A model generated the notes under the pieces. It made no database searches and had not been told where the DNA came from. It was given only the letters and a program-made list of their open reading frames with translations. A stretch of 64,000 nt of DNA from an uncultured Pseudoxanthomonas sp. Its GTDB lineage: Bacteria; Pseudomonadota; Gammaproteobacteria; Xanthomonadales; Xanthomonadaceae. The position numbers were made by a program, and so were the translations under genes. The stretch covers positions 1-64,000 of the forward strand of contig NZ_CAMPJD010000009.1 in the NCBI RefSeq assembly GCF_946886695.1. The letters run 5' to 3'. Shown here piece by piece: positions 44,501 to 53,644 of the stretch (position 1 is its first letter; every line of letters begins with the position of its first letter).

Positions 44501-45207
44501 GGGGAAGCTCCGTTTCTTTTTCTTGATGTCGGGGAAGGGGAAGGCAGAGATCGCAGGCGCCGGCCGGGCACGGCAGGCGCGGGACTTTCGTGGTCTGGCG
44601 TGGCGGGAGCGAAGGCGCGCAGGAAGGCATCGACCGCAAACCCGGCCCAACGGGCGCGCGCTTTCGCGCTGGCGCGATGCGGTACGCCGAAATGCTGCCT
44701 GTCGAAATCGAGTCCCGTCATCATGCTGAGCAGCAGCTCCGCGGCGTAGTGCGGGTCGTCATGCCTCAGCCTGTCCTGGTCCATCGCGTGCTGCAGCCAG
44801 GCGGCAAGGCGCTGCACGAGAGTATCGCAGGCGTCACGGTAGAGCGCTCGCGCTTCCTGGGGAAATTGGTGCGCTTCTGCCATCAGCAGCCGCCGCGTGG
44901 CGACCACCGAGGGATCGCACAGGCGCCGCAGGTGTTCTTCGGCGAAGGCCAGCAGCGCCTGGCGCGGGTCTTCGACCGCAGGCGACAGGCGGGCCGTGGC
45001 GGGTTCCTGGTGCTCAGCGATCACGCTGCGCAGCAGTTCCTGCTTGCTGCCGAAATGCGCGTACAGGGTCTGCTTCGAGCAGCCCGCGCGTGCGGCCACG
45101 GCGTCCATGCTGATGTGGAAGCCCTGCTCGGCCATGAGCTCGCGCACAGCCTGATGGACACGGCTGCGACGCTGATCGAGCGCGATGATGGAGGTGGCGG
45201 GCTGCAT
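44497..45207 (-). CDS. TetR family regulator, first gene of the AcrAB-like efflux operon
   Basis: This 236-residue regulator has the TetR helix-turn-helix near its start: VRELMAEQGFHISMDAVAARAGCSKQTLYAHFGSK (about 20-55, recognition helix CSKQTLYAHFGSK). The helical C-terminal ligand domain follows, ending with a Pro/Ser/Arg-rich tail that overlaps the next gene. In many pump clusters the repressor is divergent; here it is the first gene of the operon and overlaps the adaptor gene, so it would control its own level together with the pump. An AT-rich stretch just upstream (TAAACTGGACGGTATAG on the minus strand) is the likely target. Confidence 0.9.
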   Translation of the reverse strand: MQPATSIIALDQRRSRVHQAVRELMAEQGFHISMDAVAARAGCSKQTLYAHFGSKQELLRSVIAEHQEPATARLSPAVEDPRQALLAFAEEHLRRLCDPSVVATRRLLMAEAHQFPQEARALYRDACDTLVQRLAAWLQHAMDQDRLRHDDPHYAAELLLSMMTGLDFDRQHFGVPHRASAKARARWAGFAVDAFLRAFAPATPDHESPAPAVPGRRLRSLPSPSPTSRKRNGASP

Positions 45208-45509
45208 GCGGGCTAGACTATACCGTCCAGTTTAGAAATATGACAGCCTTGAAATCGGGACATTTCCGTGCACAAAGAAGCTGCCCTGCCGATAAAGGTC
45301 GCGTGACGACGCCTGGCTTTCTCCATGCGCTGCCGCACGGTGCAACGTCTTGCCGGTGACGTGCGAGCAGGTCAGGTGGAGAAGCGTGAGTGGCTAGTCA
45401 ATCGCGGATGCGATTGCAAGCGTTGCTTATGACGCCTCGCAGCAAGTTTTGTCATGGCGCCGGGGGATACAATGACCATTCGACTACCAATTGTTGAGCC
45501 ACTCTCTGC
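45208..45509. other. 302-bp divergent intergenic region between tetR and glutamate dehydrogenase
   Basis: The left end (about 45214-45250) carries a probable promoter/operator for the TetR operon: on the minus strand CTGTCA, an 18-bp spacer, then TATAGT, with TAAACTGGACGG in the spacer. The right end holds TACAAT (45468-45473), a candidate -10 for the glutamate dehydrogenase gene without a convincing -35 at normal spacing. I see no small gene, hairpin terminator or RNA motif in between. Confidence 0.5.
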
Positions 45510-48500
45510 ATGAACGCTGCACGCAGCCCGAAAAAAGCCTCGAAACAGAAGCCAAAACCGGAAGCCTCCAAGGCCACCAAGTCGGTGACCCCGAAGGCGA
45601 CCCCCACCAAGAAGGTGGCGGCCCGACCGGTGCAGGCGGCGAATGCCGCGGGGGAGAAGGGCAAGGTGAACGCGGTGGCTGGCGCATTCTCGCTTGCGCC
45701 GATCCTGGCAGCGATCCGCAAGCGGGTGCCGGGCGCCTCGGCGCAGGCCGAAACGCAGACCTTCGCGGAGGCGTTCTACAAGCGCATGGAGGAAGACGAG
45801 TATCCGCACCACAGTGCGGACGGATGGGCTGCGATCGCCGCGGACACGCTGGCTTTCGCGCGCAACCGCAAGCCCGGCACCGCGAACGTGCGGATATTCA
45901 ATGCCAGCCAGAAATCGCACGGCTGGGAATCGCCGCACACCGTGCTGCAGATCATCAACGACGACATGCCGTTCCTGGTGGACTCCGTCAGCATGGCGCT
46001 GGCCGAGATGGGCGTGGGCGTACACGTGCTGGGTCATCCGCTGGTGCGCTTCACGCGCGACAAGGCGGGCAAGGTGCAGGCCGTGGGCGAGGGCAAGCCC
46101 GAGTCGCTGATGTTGCTGGAGATCGATCGCCTGCCGCCCGACGAGATGGCGGCCATCGAGAAGCGCATCCGCGCCGTGCTGGAGGAAGTCCGGGCGATCG
46201 TCCGTGACTGGAGTGCCATGCGCGAGAAGATGTTGTCGCTGGCCGACGACATGGCCACCCGCCGCATGCCGGTAGACGACGACGGGCGTCGCGAGGCGCA
46301 GGAATTCCTGCGCTGGGCCGCTGCCGACCACTTCACCTTCTTCGGCTACCGCGAGTACCGCGTGGAGAAGTCCACCGGCATCCTCGGTGCCGTCGAGGAC
46401 AGCGGCCTTGGCCTGCTGCGCGAGGGCGATACCACGCCACCGCGCAACATCAAGACGCTGGCCGCGCACTACCTGCCGCAAGGCGGTTCGGTGGATGCGC
46501 TGATCCTCACCAAGACCAATCGCCGTTCCACCGTGCACCGCCCGGGCAACATGGACTACATCGGCGTGCTGGAGTTCGACGCCAAGGGCAACCCGATCGC
46601 CGAGCAGCGCTTCATCGGCCTGTACACCTCCAGTGCCTACAACCGCCGTCCGTGGGAAATCCCGCTGGTGCGCGAGCGCCACGAATACGTGATGCAGAAA
46701 TCCGGCCTGTCGCCCAGCGGCCACAGCGGCAAGGCACTGCGCCACATCCTGGAGACGCTGCCGCGCGAGGAACTGTTCCAGTCCAGCGACGAAGAACTTT
46801 TCCGTACCTCGATGGGTATCCTCGGCCTGCAGGAGCGCGTGCGCAGCAAGCTGTTCCTGCGCCGCGACCGCTATGGCCGCTTCTATTCGGCACTGGTCTA
46901 CATCCCGCGCGAGCGCTTCAACACCGACGTGCGCCTGCGCATCGAATCGCTGCTGAAGGACGCCATGCGGGGCGAATACGTCGACAGCAGCGTGCTGCTG
47001 GGCGAGTCGCCGCTGGCGCAGCTGCACATCACCATCCGTCCGAAAGCGGGCGAACAGGTCGAGGTCGACACCTCCGCGCTGGAAGGCGACATCGCGCACC
47101 TGCTGCGCAACTGGCAGGACGACCTGCGCGAAACCTTGATCACCCGCCACGGCGAGTCGAAGGGCTTGCTGCTGGCGGGCGGATATGGACGGGCGCTGCC
47201 GGCGGGTTACATCGAAGTGGTATCGCCGGAAGGTGCCGCGCGCGATGTCGAACAGCTCGCCTCGCTGTCCGGTGCGGATGACCTGCGCCTGAGCCTGCAC
47301 GAATCGCGCCGCAAGCGTCCCGGCCAGGGCCGCCTGCGCCTGAACCTGTATCGGCAGGAAACCGACATCCCGCTGTCCGACGCGCTGCCGTTGATGGAGA
47401 ACATGGGCCTGCGCGTGATCTCGGAGCATCCGTTCCGCCTGGAGACCGCGCGCGGCGCGCATTACATCCAGGAGTTCGAGGTCGAGCCGGTGGGCGGCGA
47501 GTTCGATATCGCACGCCTTGCCCCCGCGTTCGAAGACGCTTTCGCCCGCGTATGGCATGGCGATGCCGAGAACGACGGGTTCAACAAGCTGGTGCTGGGC
47601 GCCGGCCTGGCGTGGCGCCAGGTCGCGCTGCTGCGCGGCTACTGCAAGTACCTGCTGCAGACTGGCGTGCCGTTCTCGCAGAGCTATGTCGAAGAAACGC
47701 TCAACCGGTATCCGTTGCTCGCGCGCTTGTTGGTGGAACTGTTCGAGGCGCGTTTCGATCCCGCCACCGGTAGCGAGAGCAAGGCCCAGATCAAGGAGGG
47801 CCAGGACCGTTTCGCCGCCGAACTCAAGGCACTGGCCGGCAATGACGAAGCCGCAACGAAGACCCTGGCCACGCTGGTCGAAGCACGCGGAGGCAAGCGC
47901 GAGCAGCAGGTCGACACCGCGCACCGTGCGCTGATCAAGTTGATGGACCGCGTCTCCAGCCTGGACGACGACCGGATCCTGCGCGGTTTCATGGGCGCTA
48001 TCGAAGCCACGCTGCGCACCAGCTTCTACCAGCGCGGCAAGGATGGGCAGCAGGCACACACCATCAGCTTCAAGTTCGATTCCGCCAAGGTGCCGGATCT
48101 GCCCAAGCCGCGTCCCTATCGCGAGATCTTCGTGTACGGCCCGCGCGTGGAAGGCGTGCACCTGCGCTTCGGCCCCGTGGCCCGTGGCGGCCTGCGCTGG
48201 TCCGACCGCCGCGAAGACTTCCGCACCGAGGTGCTGGGCCTGGTGAAGGCGCAGATGGTGAAGAACACCGTCATCGTGCCGGTCGGCGCGAAGGGCGGTT
48301 TCTTCGTGAAGCGTTCGCCCGTGGGCGGAGACCGTGACGCAGTGCTGGCCGAAGGTATCGCGTGCTACAAGCTGTTCATCCAGGGTCTGCTGGACATCAC
48401 CGACAACATCGTCGGCAACAGGATCGTGCCGCCGGTCGACGTGGTGCGCCATGACCAGGACGACCCGTACCTGGTCGTCGCCGCGGATAAAGGCACGGCC

Positions 48501-50579
48501 ACGTTCTCCGACATCGCCAACGGCCTTGCCATCGCGCACGGCTTCTGGATGGGCGACGCGTTCGCTTCCGGTGGCTCGGTGGGCTACGACCACAAGGGCA
48601 TGGGCATCACAGCCCGTGGTGCCTGGGAGTCGGTCAAGCGCCATTTCCGTGCGATGAACCGCGACAGCCAGACCGAAGACTTCACCTGCGTGGGCATCGG
48701 CGACATGTCGGGCGATGTGTTCGGCAACGGCATGCTGCTGTCGGAACACATCCGCTTGCTGGCCGCATTCGACCACCGCCACATCTTCCTGGATCCGAAC
48801 CCGGACGCGGCGAAGTCGTTCAAGGAACGCGACCGCATGTTCAAGGTGCCGCGCTCCAGCTGGGCCGACTACGATGCCAGGCTGATTTCCAAGGGCGGCG
48901 GCATCCATCCGCGCAGTGCGAAGTCGATCGACATTACGCCCGAGGTGCGCACCGCACTCGGCATCGCCGACGGCGTGAAGTCGATGACGCCCAACGAACT
49001 GATGAGCGCCATCCTGAAGTCGCCGGTCGACCTGCTGTGGAACGGCGGCATCGGCACCTACGTCAAGGCCGCCAGCGAGACGCATGCCGACGTCGGCGAC
49101 CGCGCCAACAACGGCCTGCGCGTCGATGGCCGCGACCTGCGCTGCAAGGTGGTGGGCGAGGGGGGCAACCTGGGCCTGACCCAGCTGGGCCGCATCGAGG
49201 CCGCGCAGCATGGCGTGCTGCTCAACACCGACTTCATCGACAACTCCGCCGGCGTGGATACCTCGGACCACGAGGTGAACATCAAGATCCTGCTCAACGG
49301 CGTGGTGCAGGCCAAGAAGCTGTCGATGGACGCCCGCAACAAGCTGCTGGCCGACATGACGGGCGAAGTGGCCGAACTGGTGCTGTGGGACAACTACCGC
49401 CAGAACCAGGCCATCAGCCTGATGGAGCGCATGAGCGTCTCGCGTCTGGGCTCCAAGCAGCATTTCATCCAGACGCTGGAGTCGCAGGGCCTGCTGGACC
49501 GCCAGATCGAGTTCCTGCCGTCCGACGCGGAGCTTGCCGAGCGCAAGGCACGCGGGCAAGGCCTGACCCGTCCGGAGCTGTCGGTGCTGCTGTCGTACTC
49601 CAAGCTGGTCGCGTTCCAGCAGTTGCTGGAATCCGACATCCCCGAGGACCCGTACCTGTCCAAGGAGCTGCAGCGCTACTTCCCGCAGCCGCTGCAGAAG
49701 AAGTACGCCTCGGAGATGGAGAAGCACCGCCTGAAGCGCGAGATCATCGCCACCGCGGTCACCAACACCACCATCAACCGGATGGGCGCCACTTTCCTGC
49801 TGCGCATGCAGGAAGACACGGGCCGCTCGCCGGCGGAAGTCGCCAAGGCCTTCACCATCACCCGCGAGACGCTGGACGCGCGGGCGCTGTGGAACCAGAT
49901 CGACGCGCTGGATGGCAAGGTGCCGGAATCGGTGCAGATCGACGCGCTGCAGGTCATCTGGCAGGTGCAGCGCAACTTCACCCGCTGGCTGCTGACCCGC
50001 CAGGGGCCGATTCCAGCGATCGCCACTGCGGTGGAGCGTTATCACGACGGCTTCAACGAGATCCGTGCGGCCGACGGCGTGCTGCCGGACTCGCTGCGCC
50101 CGGCGTACAACGCCAGCCTGCAGGAATGGAAGGACAAGGGTCTGCCGCCTGCACTGGCCGGCCAGATCGCGGCGCTGCCGTACCTGGAGCCCTCCTGCGA
50201 CATCATCGAACTGGCCCGGGCGCGCAAGCTCAAGCCGGTCGAGGTGTCGAAGGCGCACTACCGCCTGGGCGAGGCGCTGCACCTACCCTGGCTGCAGGAC
50301 CAGATCGAAGCGCTGAAGGTGGATGGCCGCTGGCATGCCGTCGCGCGGGGTGTGTTGCGCGATGAGCTGGCAGCGCACCAGCGCACGTTGACCAACCAGC
50401 TGCTGTCGCTGCCAGGCGGCAACGCCGACGCCAAGGTCAAGGCCTGGCTGGGCCGCGACGACGCCGGGCTGCGCTTCACGCTGAACATGCTCAACGAGCT
50501 GGCCGCGCAGAAGACGCTCGACTACCCCACCGCGTCGGTGGCGGTACAGCGGCTGGGTCAGCTGGCGTCCCAGGGCTGA
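45510..50579 (+). CDS. gdhB: NAD-specific glutamate dehydrogenase, large (about 180 kDa) type
   Basis: This 1689-residue enzyme belongs to the large bacterial L-glutamate dehydrogenase class that deaminates glutamate to 2-oxoglutarate with NAD+. Regulatory ACT-like regions make up the N-terminal half (HTVLQIINDDMPFLVDSVSM near 150; HFTFFGYREYRV near 275). The catalytic domain (about 780-1270) shows GPVARGGLRWSDRREDFRTE, VKNTVIVPVGAKGGFFVK and VGEGGNLGLTQLGRIE. The first 50 residues are a Lys/Ala/Pro-rich basic tail with no match to the family core. Catabolic glutamate use links to the oxoglutarate dehydrogenase operon at the window's left. Confidence 0.95.
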   Translation: MNAARSPKKASKQKPKPEASKATKSVTPKATPTKKVAARPVQAANAAGEKGKVNAVAGAFSLAPILAAIRKRVPGASAQAETQTFAEAFYKRMEEDEYPHHSADGWAAIAADTLAFARNRKPGTANVRIFNASQKSHGWESPHTVLQIINDDMPFLVDSVSMALAEMGVGVHVLGHPLVRFTRDKAGKVQAVGEGKPESLMLLEIDRLPPDEMAAIEKRIRAVLEEVRAIVRDWSAMREKMLSLADDMATRRMPVDDDGRREAQEFLRWAAADHFTFFGYREYRVEKSTGILGAVEDSGLGLLREGDTTPPRNIKTLAAHYLPQGGSVDALILTKTNRRSTVHRPGNMDYIGVLEFDAKGNPIAEQRFIGLYTSSAYNRRPWEIPLVRERHEYVMQKSGLSPSGHSGKALRHILETLPREELFQSSDEELFRTSMGILGLQERVRSKLFLRRDRYGRFYSALVYIPRERFNTDVRLRIESLLKDAMRGEYVDSSVLLGESPLAQLHITIRPKAGEQVEVDTSALEGDIAHLLRNWQDDLRETLITRHGESKGLLLAGGYGRALPAGYIEVVSPEGAARDVEQLASLSGADDLRLSLHESRRKRPGQGRLRLNLYRQETDIPLSDALPLMENMGLRVISEHPFRLETARGAHYIQEFEVEPVGGEFDIARLAPAFEDAFARVWHGDAENDGFNKLVLGAGLAWRQVALLRGYCKYLLQTGVPFSQSYVEETLNRYPLLARLLVELFEARFDPATGSESKAQIKEGQDRFAAELKALAGNDEAATKTLATLVEARGGKREQQVDTAHRALIKLMDRVSSLDDDRILRGFMGAIEATLRTSFYQRGKDGQQAHTISFKFDSAKVPDLPKPRPYREIFVYGPRVEGVHLRFGPVARGGLRWSDRREDFRTEVLGLVKAQMVKNTVIVPVGAKGGFFVKRSPVGGDRDAVLAEGIACYKLFIQGLLDITDNIVGNRIVPPVDVVRHDQDDPYLVVAADKGTATFSDIANGLAIAHGFWMGDAFASGGSVGYDHKGMGITARGAWESVKRHFRAMNRDSQTEDFTCVGIGDMSGDVFGNGMLLSEHIRLLAAFDHRHIFLDPNPDAAKSFKERDRMFKVPRSSWADYDARLISKGGGIHPRSAKSIDITPEVRTALGIADGVKSMTPNELMSAILKSPVDLLWNGGIGTYVKAASETHADVGDRANNGLRVDGRDLRCKVVGEGGNLGLTQLGRIEAAQHGVLLNTDFIDNSAGVDTSDHEVNIKILLNGVVQAKKLSMDARNKLLADMTGEVAELVLWDNYRQNQAISLMERMSVSRLGSKQHFIQTLESQGLLDRQIEFLPSDAELAERKARGQGLTRPELSVLLSYSKLVAFQQLLESDIPEDPYLSKELQRYFPQPLQKKYASEMEKHRLKREIIATAVTNTTINRMGATFLLRMQEDTGRSPAEVAKAFTITRETLDARALWNQIDALDGKVPESVQIDALQVIWQVQRNFTRWLLTRQGPIPAIATAVERYHDGFNEIRAADGVLPDSLRPAYNASLQEWKDKGLPPALAGQIAALPYLEPSCDIIELARARKLKPVEVSKAHYRLGEALHLPWLQDQIEALKVDGRWHAVARGVLRDELAAHQRTLTNQLLSLPGGNADAKVKAWLGRDDAGLRFTLNMLNELAAQKTLDYPTASVAVQRLGQLASQG

Positions 50580-50601
50580 TTGCCTGTCATGTGAGTGGAA
50601 C

Positions 50602-50628
50602 GAGGCGGCCTTCGGGCCGCCTTTTTTT
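50602..50628 (+). terminator. intrinsic terminator of the glutamate dehydrogenase gene
   Basis: Stem GGCGGCC-ttcg-GGCCGCC with a stable TTCG tetraloop is followed by seven T residues, 23 nt after the stop codon. Confidence 0.92.
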
Positions 50629-50735
50629 GTGGCCGCCCTCCATGGCCGCCACCCGGTGGACCAACGCTGTGCGTTGTCAGAAAGCGCTCCCGGCGTTTTT
50701 TTCTGTACGCTGTGCGGGCCACGATGGAGCCACGG

Positions 50736-51503
50736 ATGTCCACACCCCGCATTGCCTTCCTCGCCAGTCCCACGCCTGAGGCGCAGGAAGCGCTGGCGAC
50801 GCTGCAGCGAGAACACGGTGCGCATGCGCCGGACCAGGCAGACGTGCTGTGCGCGCTGGGCGGCGATGGATTCATGCTGCAGACGCTGCATCGGCATGGC
50901 GCGCTCGGCAAGCCGGTGTTCGGCATGAAGCTGGGCACCGTGGGCTTCCTCATGAACCACTATCGCTCGGACGGCCTGTTCGACCGGATTGCCGCGGCGG
51001 AACCGGCCAAGTTGCGGCCACTGGAAATGCAGGCGCTGACCGAGTCCGGCACGTCCACGTCATCGCTGGCCTACAACGAAGTGTCGCTGTTGCGCCAGAC
51101 GCGGCAGGCAGCGCATATCCAGATCGATCTCAACGGCGAAACCCGCCTGGACGAACTGATCTGCGATGGCGTGCTGACCGCGACGCCGGCTGGCAGCACC
51201 GCCTACAACTTCTCCGCGCACGGGCCGATCCTGCCCCTGGGTTCGCACACCATCGCGCTGACACCGATCGCGCCGTTCCGTCCGCGCCGCTGGCGTGGCG
51301 CCATCCTCAAGGCCGATACCGAGATCCGGTTCCGCGTGCTGGACCCGTACAAGCGCCCGGTCAGCGCCACCGCCGATTCGCACGAGGTGCGGGACGTGGT
51401 GGAAGTGACTATCCGCGAGTCGCGTGACCGCACGGTCACCTTGCTGTTCGACCGCGAGCACAACCTCGAGGAACGCATCCTCAGCGAGCAGTTCATGACC
51501 TGA
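50736..51503 (+). CDS. nadK: NAD kinase
   Basis: The enzyme phosphorylates NAD+ to NADP+ in the cytoplasm. The 255-residue protein is at the short end for NadK and has the GGDG motif in [15 protein letters not shown] (about 40-55), a YNE-type nucleotide-binding motif in [13 protein letters not shown], and the NAD-binding [19 protein letters not shown] (about 150-167). The ATG at 50736 was chosen because GGAG (50726-50729) lies at a suitable distance; longer in-frame extensions run into the upstream terminator. Compared with E. coli NadK, the N-terminus is shorter. Confidence 0.94.
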   Translation: MSTPRIAFLASPTPEAQEALATLQREHGAHAPDQADVLCALGGDGFMLQTLHRHGALGKPVFGMKLGTVGFLMNHYRSDGLFDRIAAAEPAKLRPLEMQALTESGTSTSSLAYNEVSLLRQTRQAAHIQIDLNGETRLDELICDGVLTATPAGSTAYNFSAHGPILPLGSHTIALTPIAPFRPRRWRGAILKADTEIRFRVLDPYKRPVSATADSHEVRDVVEVTIRESRDRTVTLLFDREHNLEERILSEQFMT

Positions 51504-51619
51504 GGATTGTCCCGGCGGACATCGTGGTTTCGCCGCATTGCGGCTTGCCGGGTCATCCCGCGCATGGTATCCAGCGCCCCGTAGCGATTCGGTTCGCATC
51601 CACCCGGGGAGGGGTCACG

Positions 51620-52111
51620 ATGCAGTTGAAGTGCGCGTTGGCGCTGTGCGCCGTTCTTGCCGCGACCGATGCGGCGGCCTGCAATCTGTCCACCGGCACC
51701 ACCGCGTTCGCAGCCGGTGGTGCATCGTCGGCGCTGGTCGAAGACGGTACGCTGAAGCCGCCCTTGCTGGAGGTGGTCAGCCTGACGCGCGGTGTGGACG
51801 GGCACGCGTCGTGCGATGCCAGCGGCCTGCTGACGTTGGGCGTGGAATGGCCCCGTGGCACGGACTACAAGCTGCGTGAACTCGGGTTCGAGTTCCGCGT
51901 GCTCGGCGAGGACGCGCTTGCCATCTTTCCCCGCGAGCCGGTGGCGGGGCGTGTTGAGGGTCGTCGCAGCGAGTTCGTGTTCCTGTGGCGCGATGGACCG
52001 CCCTCGGAACAGTCGCCGATCGATCTGCTGGTCGAAGTGCGCGCCATCACGCCCGACAATCGCCGGGGGCCGCCGGCACAGGTACGTATTGCCGCGGCGC
52101 CGGGAGGATAG
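51620..52111 (+). CDS. exported protein of unknown function
   Basis: This 163-residue protein has a signal peptide (MQLKCALALCAVLAATDAAA) and a mature part rich in beta-type sequence (ELGFEFRVLGEDALAIFP, SEFVFLWRDGP, IDLLVEVRAIT), suggestive of an Ig-like or beta-sandwich fold. Cysteines near residues 21 and 65 could pair. I recognise no family. The start ATG follows GGGGAGGGG. It lies between nadK and the 5'-nucleotidase gene in the same direction but with gaps of 116 and 48 bp. Confidence 0.6.
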   Translation: MQLKCALALCAVLAATDAAACNLSTGTTAFAAGGASSALVEDGTLKPPLLEVVSLTRGVDGHASCDASGLLTLGVEWPRGTDYKLRELGFEFRVLGEDALAIFPREPVAGRVEGRRSEFVFLWRDGPPSEQSPIDLLVEVRAITPDNRRGPPAQVRIAAAPGG

Positions 52112-52159
52112 CGGCGCAGCGTCTCGCGTGGTGCGCCACAGATCGCCGATACTGTACGC

Positions 52160-53068
52160 ATGGCCGACAACACCCCCCGTTTGCTGACCGTCGCGGTCAC
52201 GTCGCGCGCCCTGTTCGATCTGGAGGAAAGCCACGCGCTGTACGAGCGCGAGGGCGTACAGGCCTATTCCGACTACCAGCGCACGCACGAAGACGATGTG
52301 CTGGCGCCGGGCATCGCCTATCCCGTCGTGCGCAAGCTGCTGGCGCTCAACGTAGGTGCGCCTCCGGAAGCGCCGCGCGTCGAAGTGATCCTGCTCTCGC
52401 GCAACTCGGCCGATACCGGCCTGCGCATCTTCAACTCCATCCAGCACTACGGCCTTGGGATCGTGCGTGCGACGTTCACGGCCGGCGAGCCAACCTGGCC
52501 CTACGTCAAGCCGTTCGGCACCGACCTGTTCCTGTCGGCCAACCCGGAATCGGTACGCCGCTCACTTGAGCACGGCATCGCGGCGGCGACCATCCTGCCA
52601 GCAGGCGCACCGCAGCAGCGCCACGAGCACCAGCTGCGCATTGCGTTCGATGGCGACGCGGTCATCTTCGGCGACGAAAGCGAGCGCATTTCCCGCGAAC
52701 AGGGCGTGGAGGCATTCGGTCGGCACGAGCAACAGCGTGCACGCGAGCCCTTGTCCGGTGGCCCGTTCCGCAACTTCCTGTCGGCATTGCACCAGCTGCA
52801 GCAGGTATTCCCGCCCGATGAGCGTTCGCCTATCCGCACCGCCCTGGTCACCGCGCGTTCCGCGCCGGCGCACGAGCGGGTGATCCGCACGCTGCGCGAA
52901 TGGGGCGTGCGCCTGGACGAGGCGCTCTTCCTCGGCGGCCGCCACAAGGGGCCGTTCCTGGAAGCCTTCGGTGCCGACATCTTCTTCGACGATTCGCAAC
53001 ACAACATCGACAGCGCGCGCCACCATGTGGCCGCGGGTCATGTTCCGCACGGGGTGGCGAACCCGTAG
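52160..53068 (+). CDS. 5'-nucleotidase (cytosolic, PF06189 type)
   Basis: This 302-residue protein matches the cytosolic 5'-nucleotidase family. Visible features are LLTVAVTSRALFDLEESHALYE at the N-terminus (DLEES as in the family's DxxES start), VEVILLSRNSADTGLRIFNSI, FDGDAVIFGDESE (about 168-180, the DxD-like catalytic loop), and a late IFFDDSQHNIDSA (about 275). It would dephosphorylate nucleoside monophosphates in the cytoplasm. It converges with the DUF2939 gene. Confidence 0.87.
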   Translation: MADNTPRLLTVAVTSRALFDLEESHALYEREGVQAYSDYQRTHEDDVLAPGIAYPVVRKLLALNVGAPPEAPRVEVILLSRNSADTGLRIFNSIQHYGLGIVRATFTAGEPTWPYVKPFGTDLFLSANPESVRRSLEHGIAAATILPAGAPQQRHEHQLRIAFDGDAVIFGDESERISREQGVEAFGRHEQQRAREPLSGGPFRNFLSALHQLQQVFPPDERSPIRTALVTARSAPAHERVIRTLREWGVRLDEALFLGGRHKGPFLEAFGADIFFDDSQHNIDSARHHVAAGHVPHGVANP

Positions 53069-53086
53069 GGCGTGCGCTCGCCCGCC

Positions 53087-53629
53087 TTACAGCGGCAGGC
53101 GGATGTCGGTCAGCCGCCAGCGCAGGCCCTGGCGGGTGAAGACGAACACCACCGGGTCGTCATCATCGTCGTGCACGGTGGCAGTGAAACGGGACAACGA
53201 CTCGTAGCGGTGGCTGGCCTGCCTGAGCGGATCTGCCGGCGTCGCGGGCGCGTAGGTGTCGCCGCCCACGGTGTCGCCGACGGCCCGCTTCCAGGTGGCG
53301 CGGCCTTCAAGGATCGCGGCGATACCCATCGGCGTGACCATCGTATCCACCCCGCGTCCCAGCACGCTGTTGGCGATCGAGAGCGCCGCGGCACCGAACA
53401 GGTTGTCGCTGAGCTCCGGTCCGGCCCGCCGCGCGAGCGAGTCCTCCACCTGCGCGCGCAGGTTCACCCGCAACGAAGCGAAATCGACATGCTTCTGCAG
53501 CTTGCCGGTGTCCTGCTCCGCCAGCGCCGTACGGATGCCGTGGATGGCCAGGTAGGGTCCGGCGGCCACATAGCCCGCCAACCCGAGCAGGAGGGCGATC
53601 ACCACCCCGATCACGAGCCACTTCTTCAT
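53087..53629 (-). CDS. DUF2939 family membrane-anchored protein
   Basis: This 180-residue protein has one N-terminal transmembrane anchor or uncleaved signal (about 4-24, WLVIGVVIALLLGLAGYVAA), followed by PYLAIHGIRTALAEQDTGKL, the typical start of DUF2939, and a beta-rich end with DDPVVFVFTRQGLRWRLTDIRLP. The function of this family is unknown. The ATG at 53629 is preceded by GAGG; an in-frame TTG two codons upstream is less likely. It lies 15 bp downstream of the DUF2461 gene. Confidence 0.8.
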   Translation of the reverse strand: MKKWLVIGVVIALLLGLAGYVAAGPYLAIHGIRTALAEQDTGKLQKHVDFASLRVNLRAQVEDSLARRAGPELSDNLFGAAALSIANSVLGRGVDTMVTPMGIAAILEGRATWKRAVGDTVGGDTYAPATPADPLRQASHRYESLSRFTATVHDDDDDPVVFVFTRQGLRWRLTDIRLPL

Positions 53630-53644
53630 CGGCAAACCTCCGGG

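Noticed and set aside
40301..44749. A 1482-codon open frame on the plus strand opposite the AcrB-like pump genes
   Set aside because: It is the mirror of real genes in GC-rich DNA; the residues are His/Arg/Asp/Gln-rich with no domain, and it spans three recognised genes on the other strand.
45372..50282. A 1636-codon open frame on the minus strand opposite glutamate dehydrogenase
   Set aside because: The plus-strand frame encodes a full, motif-rich enzyme. The antisense frame has no recognisable domain and is a base-composition artefact.
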